Assembly (NCBI GenBank): GCA_028278625.1
Contig: JANQDY010000125.1
Location: 1 to 47,210 of the forward strand
Source: Thermodesulfobacteriota bacterium
GTDB taxonomy: Bacteria > Desulfobacterota > DSM-4660 > Desulfatiglandales > Desulfatiglandaceae
Reading direction: 5' to 3'
DNA length: 47,210 nucleotides
Below are positions 27,880 to 35,363 of the stretch, one piece after another. The translations under genes were made by a program, and so were the position numbers. The notes under the pieces were generated by a model. That model was not told the origin of the DNA. It ran no database searches and worked only from the letters and a program-made list of their open reading frames with translations. Each line of letters starts with the position of its first letter. Positions within the stretch are counted from its first letter, which is position 1.

Positions 27880-29715
27880 TTACGGGGCACCGACGGTACC
27901 CCCTTTCAGGTTGAGGCCCAGCTTTTGGGCCTTCCTTACAACGGTGCTGTGGTCAACACCCAATAATTTAGCAGCGTTACGCGTATTGCCCGTCTTGGAC
28001 AGGGCCTTGAGAATGAGCTGCCGCTCGAGTTCGTCCCGGGCCTGGCGCAGGTTCAGAGAGCCGCCCACCCAAACGCCCAGACCCTTTTGGGCCGCCTTTT
28101 GATACACCGAGTCGGGCAGGTGCCGGGGCTGCAGAACCTCGCTGTCGGCGGTGACCACCATGCGTTCAATGACGTTTTGCAGCTCACGCACGTTTCCCGG
28201 CCAGTCGTAGGACTCAAGAATTGTCATCAGCTCATGGCTCAGGGTGCGGCTCACATCATACTTGTCACTGATCAATTCCTTTAAGAACATCAGGGCCAGG
28301 GGCAGAATGTCTTCACGGCGCTCCCTTAACGGGGCGATCTCAATGGGCACCACGTACAGGCGATAGAAAAGATCCTCACGAAACTTGCCCTCGGCCACCA
28401 TCCGTCGCATGTCACGGTTTGTGGCGGCGATGAAGCGGATGTCCAACCGGATGTTGCGCTGTCCGCCCAATCGGCGGCAATGCTGGTCCTGGATGACCTT
28501 GAGGAGCTTGACTTGCAGATTCAAGGGGAGTTCGCCGATTTCGTCCAGGAGGAAGGTGCCGCCGTTGGCCTGCTCAAAAAGACCCGGCTTGCCCGAGCGG
28601 CTGGCGCTGGTGAAGGCCCCCTTTTCATATCCGAAGAACTCACTTTCCAGCAGGTTCTCCGGGACCGCTCCGCAGTTGACGGAAATAAAAGGTCCTTCAC
28701 TTCGTGGGCTGAGCCGGTGAATCAGACCGGCAATCACGTCCTTGCCGACGCCGCTTTCGCCTGTCAAAAGCACCGTGGAATTGACTTGGCTGACCCTTAG
28801 GACCACCTGTAAAAGGAGCTGCATGGCCGGGCTTTCGGCCACGATTTCCTTTAGAGCATCCGGTTGCTTGCCTCGGCCATCGCGATCACGGCGAAGGCCG
28901 GAAAGTTTTTTTATCTGGCTTTCCAAGCCTTTCAGTTCAGTGATGTCCCGCACGTTCAATACCACCCGGTCAACCCGGCCGTGCCGGTTCATCACCGGGC
29001 TGCAGGTGAGAAAGATCTCGTTGCCGGTTTTGATTCTTCTTTGCAGGGTAATCGTCTTCTGGTGGTGGCGGGTCAAGCGAATGACCTCTTGCACCGCAGC
29101 CAGACAAACGTGGCGATCCGTGTCCAACTCCTTGATTTTCTTGTTTATCAGAAAAGAGGGCGGCAGTCCGGTGATGCGCCCGAAGCTGGCGTTCACCTTG
29201 CGGATGCAGTCCTTGTCAGCCACCACAATACCGTCATAGGAATTTTCCAGAAGCGATGACAATTCTTCTTTCAGGGGTTCATGGTGCTCCCATTGCTCCT
29301 GTCGCGGCTCCGGAGCCAGCACCACCATCATGCCGCCGTGGTCGCGACACAAAGGGATAAGGCTGGCCCACAGGTCAAGGCCTCGCAAGCTCACGGAACC
29401 CTCGGATATGCTGCCGTGGTGGCCCACCATGGCCAAAAGTCTGTCATTATCGATAAAATCCGATATGTGTCGGCCGAGAACTTCAAAGGGACCAAGGCCC
29501 AACATCCTTTGAGCGGCAACGTTTACGTGGGTGACGCGGTTTTGCGCGTCCAGGGTGATAATGGCGACTCTGTCAGCTGCATCGGTGAGGTTTGTCGTGG
29601 CGGCTTGGGCAGCCCAGGGAGTGGTTGGGGATTGGTCAGTAGGCATGGGACATTGGTAAATCTTTGATTGTTTTTCCGCGCCATTATACGAAATTTTGTC
29701 CTTCGGTGCAATCAT
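27880..29715 (-). CDS. Sigma-54-dependent activator (PAS-PAS-AAA+-Fis)
   Basis: This transcription activator has 611 residues from ATG 29715. Met24 (29646) is a possible start, as neither has a clear ribosome site. Two PAS domains lie at about 45-135 and 150-262. The AAA+ domain (about 290-525) has Walker A GESGVGKD (319-326), Walker B GGTFLLDE (385-392) and the sigma-54-contacting loop as GAFTSA (366-371) instead of GAFTGA. A Fis-type helix-turn-helix at about 570-605 (NTRNAAKLLGVDHSTVVRKAQKLGL) binds DNA. The PAS domains probably sense a cytoplasmic ligand or redox state. The neighbouring methyltransferase and crotonase genes both carry -24/-12 promoters, so they are the likely targets. It lies downstream of the crotonase gene with a terminator-like hairpin between. 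Confidence 0.92.
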   Translation of the reverse strand: MIAPKDKISYNGAEKQSKIYQCPMPTDQSPTTPWAAQAATTNLTDAADRVAIITLDAQNRVTHVNVAAQRMLGLGPFEVLGRHISDFIDNDRLLAMVGHHGSISEGSVSLRGLDLWASLIPLCRDHGGMMVVLAPEPRQEQWEHHEPLKEELSSLLENSYDGIVVADKDCIRKVNASFGRITGLPPSFLINKKIKELDTDRHVCLAAVQEVIRLTRHHQKTITLQRRIKTGNEIFLTCSPVMNRHGRVDRVVLNVRDITELKGLESQIKKLSGLRRDRDGRGKQPDALKEIVAESPAMQLLLQVVLRVSQVNSTVLLTGESGVGKDVIAGLIHRLSPRSEGPFISVNCGAVPENLLESEFFGYEKGAFTSASRSGKPGLFEQANGGTFLLDEIGELPLNLQVKLLKVIQDQHCRRLGGQRNIRLDIRFIAATNRDMRRMVAEGKFREDLFYRLYVVPIEIAPLRERREDILPLALMFLKELISDKYDVSRTLSHELMTILESYDWPGNVRELQNVIERMVVTADSEVLQPRHLPDSVYQKAAQKGLGVWVGGSLNLRQARDELERQLILKALSKTGNTRNAAKLLGVDHSTVVRKAQKLGLNLKGGTVGAP

Positions 29716-29763
29716 GAAATGGATGATATGGCACAGCGTCCCTCAAAGGGATTTCGAAAAGGA

Positions 29764-29790
29764 GACGGTCCGGGCCCTGGGCCCGGACCG
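29764..29790 (-). terminator. Strong GC hairpin after the crotonase gene
   Basis: ACGGTCCGGGCCC (29764-29776) and GGGCCCGGACCGT (29778-29790) form a perfect 13-bp palindrome around one base. On the minus strand CTCCTTTT follows. It separates the crotonase gene from the activator gene downstream. Confidence 0.6.
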
Positions 29791-29827
29791 TGTGAATTGA
29801 AAATAACCGGCGGGATATGATATGTTT

Positions 29828-30607
29828 TTATTCCTCAGGGAAATTGGGCTCGCGCCGCTCAATGGCGGCGCTGAATCCCTCCACCGCGTCAGGGAGCAGG
29901 GCGCCGATGGCCATCATCTCCTTGGCATAATGATAGGCCTGGTCTTCTGTCATGTCGATCTGACCGTAGTAGACCTGTTTGGAGACGCCCAAAATCACGC
30001 GGCTCCCCTTGGCAATCTGCCGGGCAAAATCCCAGGTTTCCGCTTCCAGCTTATCGTCCGGTACCACCCGGTTGATGAGGCCCATTTCCAGGGCTTCCTT
30101 AGCGGAATAGAGGTTCCCGGTGAATAGCATTTCCAGACATTTCTTCTGGCCCACCGCCCGGCTCACCGCAACGGTGGGAGTGGAGCAATTGTAACCGATC
30201 TTGAGGCCCGTCATGCCGAACTGGGCCCCCTTTTCCGCGGCCACCACCAGGTCGCAGGCGGCCGCCAGGTGACAACCACCGGCCATGGCGATGCCGTGCA
30301 CCTGGGCGATGATGGGCATGGGCACCTGGCGCATGACGCTCATCATCTTGTATGAGGTCTGGAAAAGGGTGCGGATGGAACTGGGCGTGCCGTGCAGCAC
30401 CTCGGTGCGGTCGTGCCCCGAGCAGAAGACCTTGCCGTTTCCCTTAATAATCAACACCTTGACTTCGGGGCCGTCGGCCCAGGTCTTGAGGCAGTCAGTG
30501 ATCTCGTCTTCCATTTCCTTGCCCAGGCCGTTCATCTTGTCGGGACGGTTCAGGGTGAGTATGCCGATGCGTTCCTTGACCTCGCTTAAGATGTATTGGT
30601 ATGCCAT
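29828..30607 (-). CDS. Crotonase-family protein, ECHDC3-like, lacking both catalytic Glu
   Basis: This 259-residue protein has the crotonase fold: LTLNRPDKMNGLG at the N-terminus, an oxyanion-hole stretch FCSGHDRTE and IAMAGGCHLAAACDL. The two hydratase glutamates are absent: the residue aligned with Glu144 of rat enoyl-CoA hydratase is His113, and that aligned with Glu164 is Gly134. The stretch GYNCSTPTVAVSR followed by LEMLFTGNLYSAKEAL resembles the ECHDC3 subfamily, whose reaction is not established. It probably acts on an acyl-CoA but not as a classical hydratase. GAGGAGG precedes the ATG. A consensus-perfect sigma-54 promoter lies about 125 bp upstream. Divergent from the CoA-transferase genes, it may share a pathway with them. 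Confidence 0.88.
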   Translation of the reverse strand: MAYQYILSEVKERIGILTLNRPDKMNGLGKEMEDEITDCLKTWADGPEVKVLIIKGNGKVFCSGHDRTEVLHGTPSSIRTLFQTSYKMMSVMRQVPMPIIAQVHGIAMAGGCHLAAACDLVVAAEKGAQFGMTGLKIGYNCSTPTVAVSRAVGQKKCLEMLFTGNLYSAKEALEMGLINRVVPDDKLEAETWDFARQIAKGSRVILGVSKQVYYGQIDMTEDQAYHYAKEMMAIGALLPDAVEGFSAAIERREPNFPEE

Positions 30608-30706
30608 GTTGCCTCCTCAAATTTCCCCGTTCTATTGGCCAGATTCGCCAGGCGGCCTGGAGGAATATCTCCCACCGCCCGGTCTCTGCCTTTTGGCAAA
30701 GAATCC

Positions 30707-30729
30707 CTTGTCAAACAGTGTTTGTCAAG
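30707..30729. promoter_or_regulatory. 23-bp near-perfect palindrome, probable operator
   Basis: The arms CTTGTCAAACA and TGTTTGTCAAG around a central G pair with one mismatch in eleven. It directly abuts the sigma-54 promoter (30731-30745) on its downstream side, covering the expected transcription start. This suggests a dimeric repressor site (TetR- or GntR-like). No such regulator is in the window. Confidence 0.5.
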
Positions 30730-30730
30730 A

Positions 30731-30745
30731 GCAAAAAACGTGCCA
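30731..30745 (-). promoter_or_regulatory. Consensus sigma-54 promoter of the crotonase gene
   Basis: On the minus strand this reads TGGCACGTTTTTTGC, an exact match to TGGCAC-N5-TTGC with a G after TGGCAC. The expected start is near 30719, about 110 bp before the crotonase ATG at 30607. Confidence 0.8.
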
Positions 30746-30827
30746 TACAATGATTCGCGGGCCATGGACGTCCTTGGAAGGGAGTCAGCGGGAAAGCAAG
30801 GTTTAATTCCGGTCATCCAATTGATTT

Positions 30828-30842
30828 TGGCATGATTTTTGA
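30828..30842 (+). promoter_or_regulatory. Possible sigma-54 promoter of the CoA-transferase genes
   Basis: TGGCAT-N5-TTGA has two mismatches to consensus but keeps GG, G and the spacing. A second site at 30853-30867 (TGGCAT-N5-CGGC) has the GG-N10-GC pair but not the T residues. Either could drive the gene at 30984. The rest of the 376-bp divergent gap holds no gene. Confidence 0.35.
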
Positions 30843-30983
30843 TTATAACATTTGGCATTGGAACGGCTCTGGCTCTGTCCGGGAACGGCCGGATACCCCA
30901 GCGCCCAATTGCAGTGAAATCCCGCCAGGTCTGTCTCTGATAAAGTAAGGGCCGGCACAACAGGGGATGAAAGGAGGTTTTCT

Positions 30984-31973
30984 TTGCAAAACAAGCTCAT
31001 TTCCATGCGGGAAGCGGTGAAGTCCTACACCTGGGACGGAATGACCTATTGTCACGGGGCAGCCTTCCCCGTCGGTTCAGACTGTGTAGCCTTTGGCAAG
31101 GAGATGGTCAAACAGGGCAGGAAAAACCTGAACGTCATCTGCCATTGCGGCTCCAGCCAGGTGAATCTGCTGGCCGCGGTGGGGGCGGTGCGGCGCTGCG
31201 AGGTGGGTTTTTCGGGCCTGGAAGTATACGGCTTTGCCAACGGCTTAAACCGTGCGGTCACCAGCGGCCGGACCGTTATCGAGGACTATTCAAACGGTGC
31301 CATGGCCTTTCGGCTCTTCGGCGGGGCCATGAACTGGCCATTCGTGCCCGCCACGGTCAACATCAGCAATGATCAGCAGTGGTGCTCCGGTGACAGCCCG
31401 GACACCTATCCGGCAACAGAAAAGATCCCTGCCATCACCGACCCCTTCACCGGCAAGACCCTGGGCGCCTTCCGCTCACTGCGGCCGGAAGTTGCGGCCA
31501 TCCACGTGACCATGGCGGACATATACGGCAACGCCATCATGCTGGGAAGCGAGTGGAGCCGTTTTGAGATGTCACGGGCCGCCCAAAAGGTGGTGTTGGT
31601 TGCGGACCAGATCGTGGATACCGGCTGCATGCGCCAGTATCCCAACCTTGTGCGCATCATCGCGGAAGTGGTTGACGCGGTGGTGTACTGGCCCATGTGC
31701 TCCTGGCCCCAGGCCTCCTGCGGGCTGTACGACAGCGACGAAGAGCATATGTTCATGATGAACAAGGCCATGAAGACCGCTCCGGGTACCGAAGAGTACT
31801 GCAAAAAGTGGGTACATTCCTACAGCACTCCCCGGGAATATCTGGACCTGATCGGACGGGAGAAGATCGAGATGATCAGCGCCACCGAGACCGGGTTTTT
31901 GATGGATCCCTACCGCAAGTGGCTCAAGAGCGAGGTGGAGATCAAGGAACTGATGAACCGGAAGGAGGGCTAG
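30984..31973 (+). CDS. CoA-transferase subunit A (GctA-like)
   Basis: This 329-residue protein belongs to the family-I CoA-transferase alpha group, closest in feel to glutaconate CoA-transferase subunit A. It has ICHCGSSQVNLLAA, FSGLEVYGFANGLNRAV and a conserved AAIHVTMADIYGNAIMLG core. The start is TTG 30984, set by a strong AAAGGAGG 7 nt upstream. The beta subunit follows 4 bp after its stop, so they form one enzyme. It would activate an organic acid by moving CoA from a donor acyl-CoA in the cytoplasm. The acid is unknown; the divergent crotonase may act on the product. Confidence 0.88.
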   Translation: MQNKLISMREAVKSYTWDGMTYCHGAAFPVGSDCVAFGKEMVKQGRKNLNVICHCGSSQVNLLAAVGAVRRCEVGFSGLEVYGFANGLNRAVTSGRTVIEDYSNGAMAFRLFGGAMNWPFVPATVNISNDQQWCSGDSPDTYPATEKIPAITDPFTGKTLGAFRSLRPEVAAIHVTMADIYGNAIMLGSEWSRFEMSRAAQKVVLVADQIVDTGCMRQYPNLVRIIAEVVDAVVYWPMCSWPQASCGLYDSDEEHMFMMNKAMKTAPGTEEYCKKWVHSYSTPREYLDLIGREKIEMISATETGFLMDPYRKWLKSEVEIKELMNRKEG

Positions 31974-31977
31974 AGCG

Positions 31978-32769
31978 ATGGAATATACCAAGCAGGAATT
32001 CATGGCCATTGTTACCGGCCGAGAGATCGCCGACGGTCAGCTCATCATCCTGGGAGTGGGACTTTCCATGCTGGCCGGATACTTCGCCCAAAAAAACCAC
32101 GCACCAAACCTGATGCCCTTTACCGAGGGCGGGGTCTATGGCTCCACACCGGTGGGGGGACTGCCCTGGGGCATCGAATGCAACCGCATCAGCGCCAACG
32201 CCACCAGCTTCACCAACGCCATCGACGCCCTGGGGTTTTTAGTGGCTTCGGGCCGTTGCGACAACGCCGTGATCGGCGCGGCCCAGGTGGACAAGTACGG
32301 CAACGTCAATACCACCGGCATCTGGGAAGCGCCTCCCTGGAAGCTGGGCAAATACTCCCCGCCCCGGATCCGTTTGAACGGTTCGGGCGGCGCCAACGAC
32401 ATCGCCGTTGGGGCCAAGAACTATCTGATCATGGCCAGCCACGAGAAGCGCCGTTTCATGGAAAAGGTGGATTACATCTCTTCTCCTGGCTATCTGGACG
32501 GTGGTGACGCCCGTGAGCGCGCGGGCTTCGTGGGAGGCGGCCCTTCGGCCATCATCTCCACCCTGGGCATTCTGCGGCCGAACCCGGATAGCAAGGAGTT
32601 CATCCTTGATGCCTATTACCCCTTCACCAACGTAGAGAAGGTCAAGGAAAACACCGGCTGGGATTTGAAGGTGAGCGACCGGGTGAAAATGGTGCCCGAG
32701 CCCAGCAAAGAGGAATTGGCCAATCTTCGATCAGTGGACACCACCGGCAGTCTGCGCAAAAAGGGGTAG
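31978..32769 (+). CDS. CoA-transferase subunit B (GctB-like)
   Basis: This 263-residue beta subunit has LIILGVGLSMLAGYFAQ at the N-terminus. MPFTEGGVYG follows, where the Glu is the likely CoA-accepting catalytic residue of family I. Further elements are AAQVDKYGNVNTTGIW, LNGSGGANDIAVGAK and the C-terminal VGGGPSAIISTLGIL. The enzyme works by a glutamyl-CoA thioester intermediate. It ends the operon, and a repeat encoding the tail of an unrelated membrane protein begins 5 bp after its stop. Confidence 0.88.
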   Translation: MEYTKQEFMAIVTGREIADGQLIILGVGLSMLAGYFAQKNHAPNLMPFTEGGVYGSTPVGGLPWGIECNRISANATSFTNAIDALGFLVASGRCDNAVIGAAQVDKYGNVNTTGIWEAPPWKLGKYSPPRIRLNGSGGANDIAVGAKNYLIMASHEKRRFMEKVDYISSPGYLDGGDARERAGFVGGGPSAIISTLGILRPNPDSKEFILDAYYPFTNVEKVKENTGWDLKVSDRVKMVPEPSKEELANLRSVDTTGSLRKKG

Positions 32770-32773
32770 GCGT

Positions 32774-32855
32774 TCAGGCGTCCGAACGCCTGAAAATGAG
32801 TACCGCGGCCATCACCGCAAGCACCCGGGTGTCGGCCGCCCGCCACCTGGATTGC
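32774..32855 (-). pseudogene. C-terminal remnant of a membrane permease; direct repeat copy A
   Basis: Read on the minus strand this encodes RWRAADTRVLAVMAAVLIFR followed by RSDA and stop, a hydrophobic protein tail with no upstream body. The last 67 bp match 47108-47174 at 60 positions, with 39 identical in a row (32774-32812). The copy at 47108 belongs to a gene entering from outside the window. The tail recalls branched-chain amino-acid permeases (LivH/LivM), but that is weak. It contains a hairpin (CAGGCGT-CCGA-ACGCCTG, 32775-32792) that may also end the CoA-transferase transcript. Confidence 0.6.
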
Positions 32856-32877
32856 CGACACGCGAAAAGGCCATACA

Positions 32878-32903
32878 GATACCCCCGCGCTGGCGGGGGT
32901 ATC
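32878..32903. terminator. GC-rich hairpin after the radical SAM gene
   Basis: GATACCCCCGC (32878-32888) pairs perfectly with GCGGGGGTATC (32893-32903) around a 4-nt loop, 11 bp beyond the stop of the minus-strand radical SAM gene. No clean T-tract follows, so termination may be rho-assisted. Confidence 0.5.
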
Positions 32904-32914
32904 CATTCTTCCAA

Positions 32915-34324
32915 TCACGCATAAGCCTTTTCCCCCCGTCGTACCATGTGAGCCGGTTCTTCATTGTTCATCCCGGATGTTTCAGCATACTCCTCTTGCC
33001 ACACCCGATCCGCCACTTCACTCCAACACTTGGCGTAGCTATCCATTTCTTCCTTGTGAACCGTATAGATCTCTTCCGCGCCCTCATGGGTGAATTTCGG
33101 TTGAATCTCCTCGATCACTTCGCGCATCACCTGGGGGTTGTCAATGATCATGCAGGGACGAAGATGATTGGGATTGTGCGGTTGACACGACCTGATTTTT
33201 TGGAACAGTGAACTGTTCAACGTCTCGGCCAAAGGTTTGTCATGGATGTTGTCAACCGCAATATGGGCATAAACGCACGGCTCCACATCACCCTTCGCAT
33301 TGACATGAAAATATCGCCTTCCGCCCGCGATACAGCCATCCACATAGGGCCCGTCATTCCAAAAATCCAGGACGAAAATCGGTCGTTCATCCCTGATGGT
33401 CATTACGCATTTTCTGAGACGATTCCGCTGTTCCGGCGTCACCAGAAGGTTGAAGTCGGCCTGCCCGTTCACCGGTAGGTAGAGAAAATACATCTGCGCC
33501 ATTGACCCCACATCCATCATCCGGTCAATGAACACCAGCGAAGAGACGGTATCCGCGTTTTGCCGGGTCACCGTTGCGGATGTTCCGATGAGGACGCGGG
33601 CCGCATCCAAATGCTCGAATGCCCCCATGATCTTTCGGTACACGCCCGGGCCTCGCCAGGCATCGGTTTCCCTCTCTCCGCCCTCAATGCTGATGACGAC
33701 CATGGCATTCCCCAATTCGGCAAATCGTCGTGCTTTGTCTCGGGTCATCAGAGTGCCATTTGTGTACACCTGGAAAAAGATGGATGGATGTCGCTCCAGC
33801 AAGGCAAAGAGGTGAGGGTACATGAGTGGTTCCCCTCCCAGAACGGTCACGAAATAGATTCCCAATGCTTCACACTCTGAGAGAAGCCGGTCGGCCACCG
33901 CAAATGATAGTTCCGGCCTCATGCCGTATCCCAGCGTGTAACAACCCTTGCACCTCAGGTTGCACTGAAGGGTAGGGCTCAATATCATGATAAATGGAGG
34001 ACGGTATCCCATGTCTCTCTCAAACCGGTCCCGCAGTTTCCCCCCTTCGAAAAACGCCCCGTTAAACAGCGTCTCGAACAGCTTTACTCTCCGGTCAGCG
34101 GGCAGATACTCTAGAACCCTTCGAAACAGCTTTTTGGCGGGATGACCCTCTGCCAGCAGGAGCCGTTTCACCTGCTCAATGGCGGAGAGCACTTCTGGAT
34201 CATTGCTCAGCCATTTCCCCAAGGTTACGAGGCGTATCAAATTTTCATCGGAAATCCTGGGCAACAGACGTAAAATCCCCCGCACCGCCTGCTGCCTGGT
34301 TTGGAATTTCAAGCTCTCGGGCAT
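32915..34324 (-). CDS. Radical SAM/SPASM-like protein
   Basis: This is a 469-residue protein. An N-terminal helical region of about 105 residues precedes the radical SAM motif CNLRCKGC (C121-x3-C125-x2-C128). GGEPLM (SAM-binding) and a barrel with VYTNGTLM follow. The C-terminal part has DGCIAGGRRYFHVNAKGDVEPC and CQPHNPNHLRPC, cysteine patterns of a SPASM or Twitch domain that binds auxiliary iron-sulfur clusters. Such enzymes mature peptides or modify proteins, but no precursor peptide was seen nearby. AGGAGGT precedes the ATG. An intrinsic terminator for the upstream operon lies only about 40 bp before its start, so it needs its own promoter or read-through. Confidence 0.88.
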   Translation of the reverse strand: MPESLKFQTRQQAVRGILRLLPRISDENLIRLVTLGKWLSNDPEVLSAIEQVKRLLLAEGHPAKKLFRRVLEYLPADRRVKLFETLFNGAFFEGGKLRDRFERDMGYRPPFIMILSPTLQCNLRCKGCYTLGYGMRPELSFAVADRLLSECEALGIYFVTVLGGEPLMYPHLFALLERHPSIFFQVYTNGTLMTRDKARRFAELGNAMVVISIEGGERETDAWRGPGVYRKIMGAFEHLDAARVLIGTSATVTRQNADTVSSLVFIDRMMDVGSMAQMYFLYLPVNGQADFNLLVTPEQRNRLRKCVMTIRDERPIFVLDFWNDGPYVDGCIAGGRRYFHVNAKGDVEPCVYAHIAVDNIHDKPLAETLNSSLFQKIRSCQPHNPNHLRPCMIIDNPQVMREVIEEIQPKFTHEGAEEIYTVHKEEMDSYAKCWSEVADRVWQEEYAETSGMNNEEPAHMVRRGEKAYA

Positions 34325-34362
34325 GTGTACCTCCTGTGTATATGTCCTTCACGGGTTTCCCG

Positions 34363-34393
34363 AAAAAAAAGCGCCTCCGATTCAGAGGCGCTT
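34363..34393 (-). terminator. Intrinsic terminator of the PEP-hydrolase/Tm-1 operon
   Basis: On the minus strand a 9-bp stem AAGCGCCTC / GAGGCGCTT (34369-34377 with 34385-34393) with a 7-nt loop is followed by a run of T (34363-34370). It ends transcripts that pass the PEP-hydrolase gene (stop at 34499). Confidence 0.85.
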
Positions 34394-34498
34394 CCACAAT
34401 TTGTTCGGGTTATTCCCGTGTACCACGGTCTCGCTGCTTTAATGAATCTATGCGCCAATAGGGTTAAAACATCGGCGCCCACTGAGCGATTTCAAATT

Positions 34499-35344
34499 TC
34501 AATTTTTCGGCGCCAGTTTCAACCTGCTGAAGGATTCAATCTGCTGTTTGATACCCCGTTCGGTTGGTAGCCTTTCCGCGCTTGAAGCGCCATAAAAACC
34601 AATGACGCCCGGCATCTTCTCCAAAGCTTTTCCAACGTTTTCCGGCTCGTCAAACGGTCCGCCATGACAGATGACCATCAAATCCTTTCTGACGGACCAG
34701 CCCGCCTCCGCCTGGGCCATCACAATATCTATGGCTTCATCCAATGTCAGGGCAGCCGCAGCTCCGATGGAACCGGCGGTTGTGAGCCCCACATGAGGAA
34801 CAAGAAGGTCCGCGCCTGCCTTGGCCATTGCCTTGGCTTCATCAATATTGAATACATATGGCGATGTGAAAAGGTCCATTTCATGGGCGAGAGCGATCAT
34901 TTCCACTTCTTTATTGTAATCCAAGCCAGTGGCTTCCATGTTTTCACGCATCACCCCTTCAAACAGTCCCACCGTGGGGAAATTCTGCACGCCTGAAAAT
35001 CCGGCATCCGCAATCTCCTGCAGAAAGTGTGGCATTTGTCTGAACGGATCGGTGGCGTGGACCCCCGCGAGCACGGGTGCGTTCTTTACGACCGGCAGCA
35101 CCTCCGCCGCCATTTCCATTACAATTGCGTTGGCGTCTCCGTATGAGAACAGTCCCGTGAGCGAACTGCGTCCTGCCATACGATATCGCCCCGTATTGTA
35201 AATAATGAGCAGATCGGCGCCTCCGGCCTCTTCCATTTTTGCGGAAATACCGGTTCCAGCGCCGCATCCGATGATCGGTTTGCCAGCTTCCACTTTGTTA
35301 TGGAGGCTTTTAAGTATATCTTTTCGTGGGATTCTTTTACCCAT
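34499..35344 (-). CDS. PEP-hydrolase-family TIM-barrel protein (paralogue 1)
   Basis: This 281-residue protein belongs to the family known as phosphoenolpyruvate hydrolase-like or TIM-barrel signal transduction (PF09370 as I recall), which also forms the C-terminal half of Tm-1-like proteins. Conserved-looking elements are GCGAGTGISAK (26-36), IIYNTGRYRMAG (47-58), YGDANAIV, VLAGVHATDPF, FSGVQNFPT, SPYVFN, VICHGGP (224-230) and GASSAERLP (252-260). The many Gly-flanked polar loops suggest a phosphate- or carboxylate-binding barrel. AAAGGAA precedes the ATG. It lies 19 bp after the Tm-1-like gene and is probably its partner. Paralogue 2 (44036) and the sensor of the activator at 45225 share the fold. 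The reaction is not established. Confidence 0.88.
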   Translation of the reverse strand: MGKRIPRKDILKSLHNKVEAGKPIIGCGAGTGISAKMEEAGGADLLIIYNTGRYRMAGRSSLTGLFSYGDANAIVMEMAAEVLPVVKNAPVLAGVHATDPFRQMPHFLQEIADAGFSGVQNFPTVGLFEGVMRENMEATGLDYNKEVEMIALAHEMDLFTSPYVFNIDEAKAMAKAGADLLVPHVGLTTAGSIGAAAALTLDEAIDIVMAQAEAGWSVRKDLMVICHGGPFDEPENVGKALEKMPGVIGFYGASSAERLPTERGIKQQIESFSRLKLAPKN

Positions 35345-35363
35345 TGCTTCATTCCTTTCTCAG

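Noticed and set aside
30853..30867. Second -24/-12-like site before the CoA-transferase genes
   Set aside because: It has GG-N10-GC but lacks the T residues before GC; the neighbouring site at 30828 is at least as good, so it is not listed separately.
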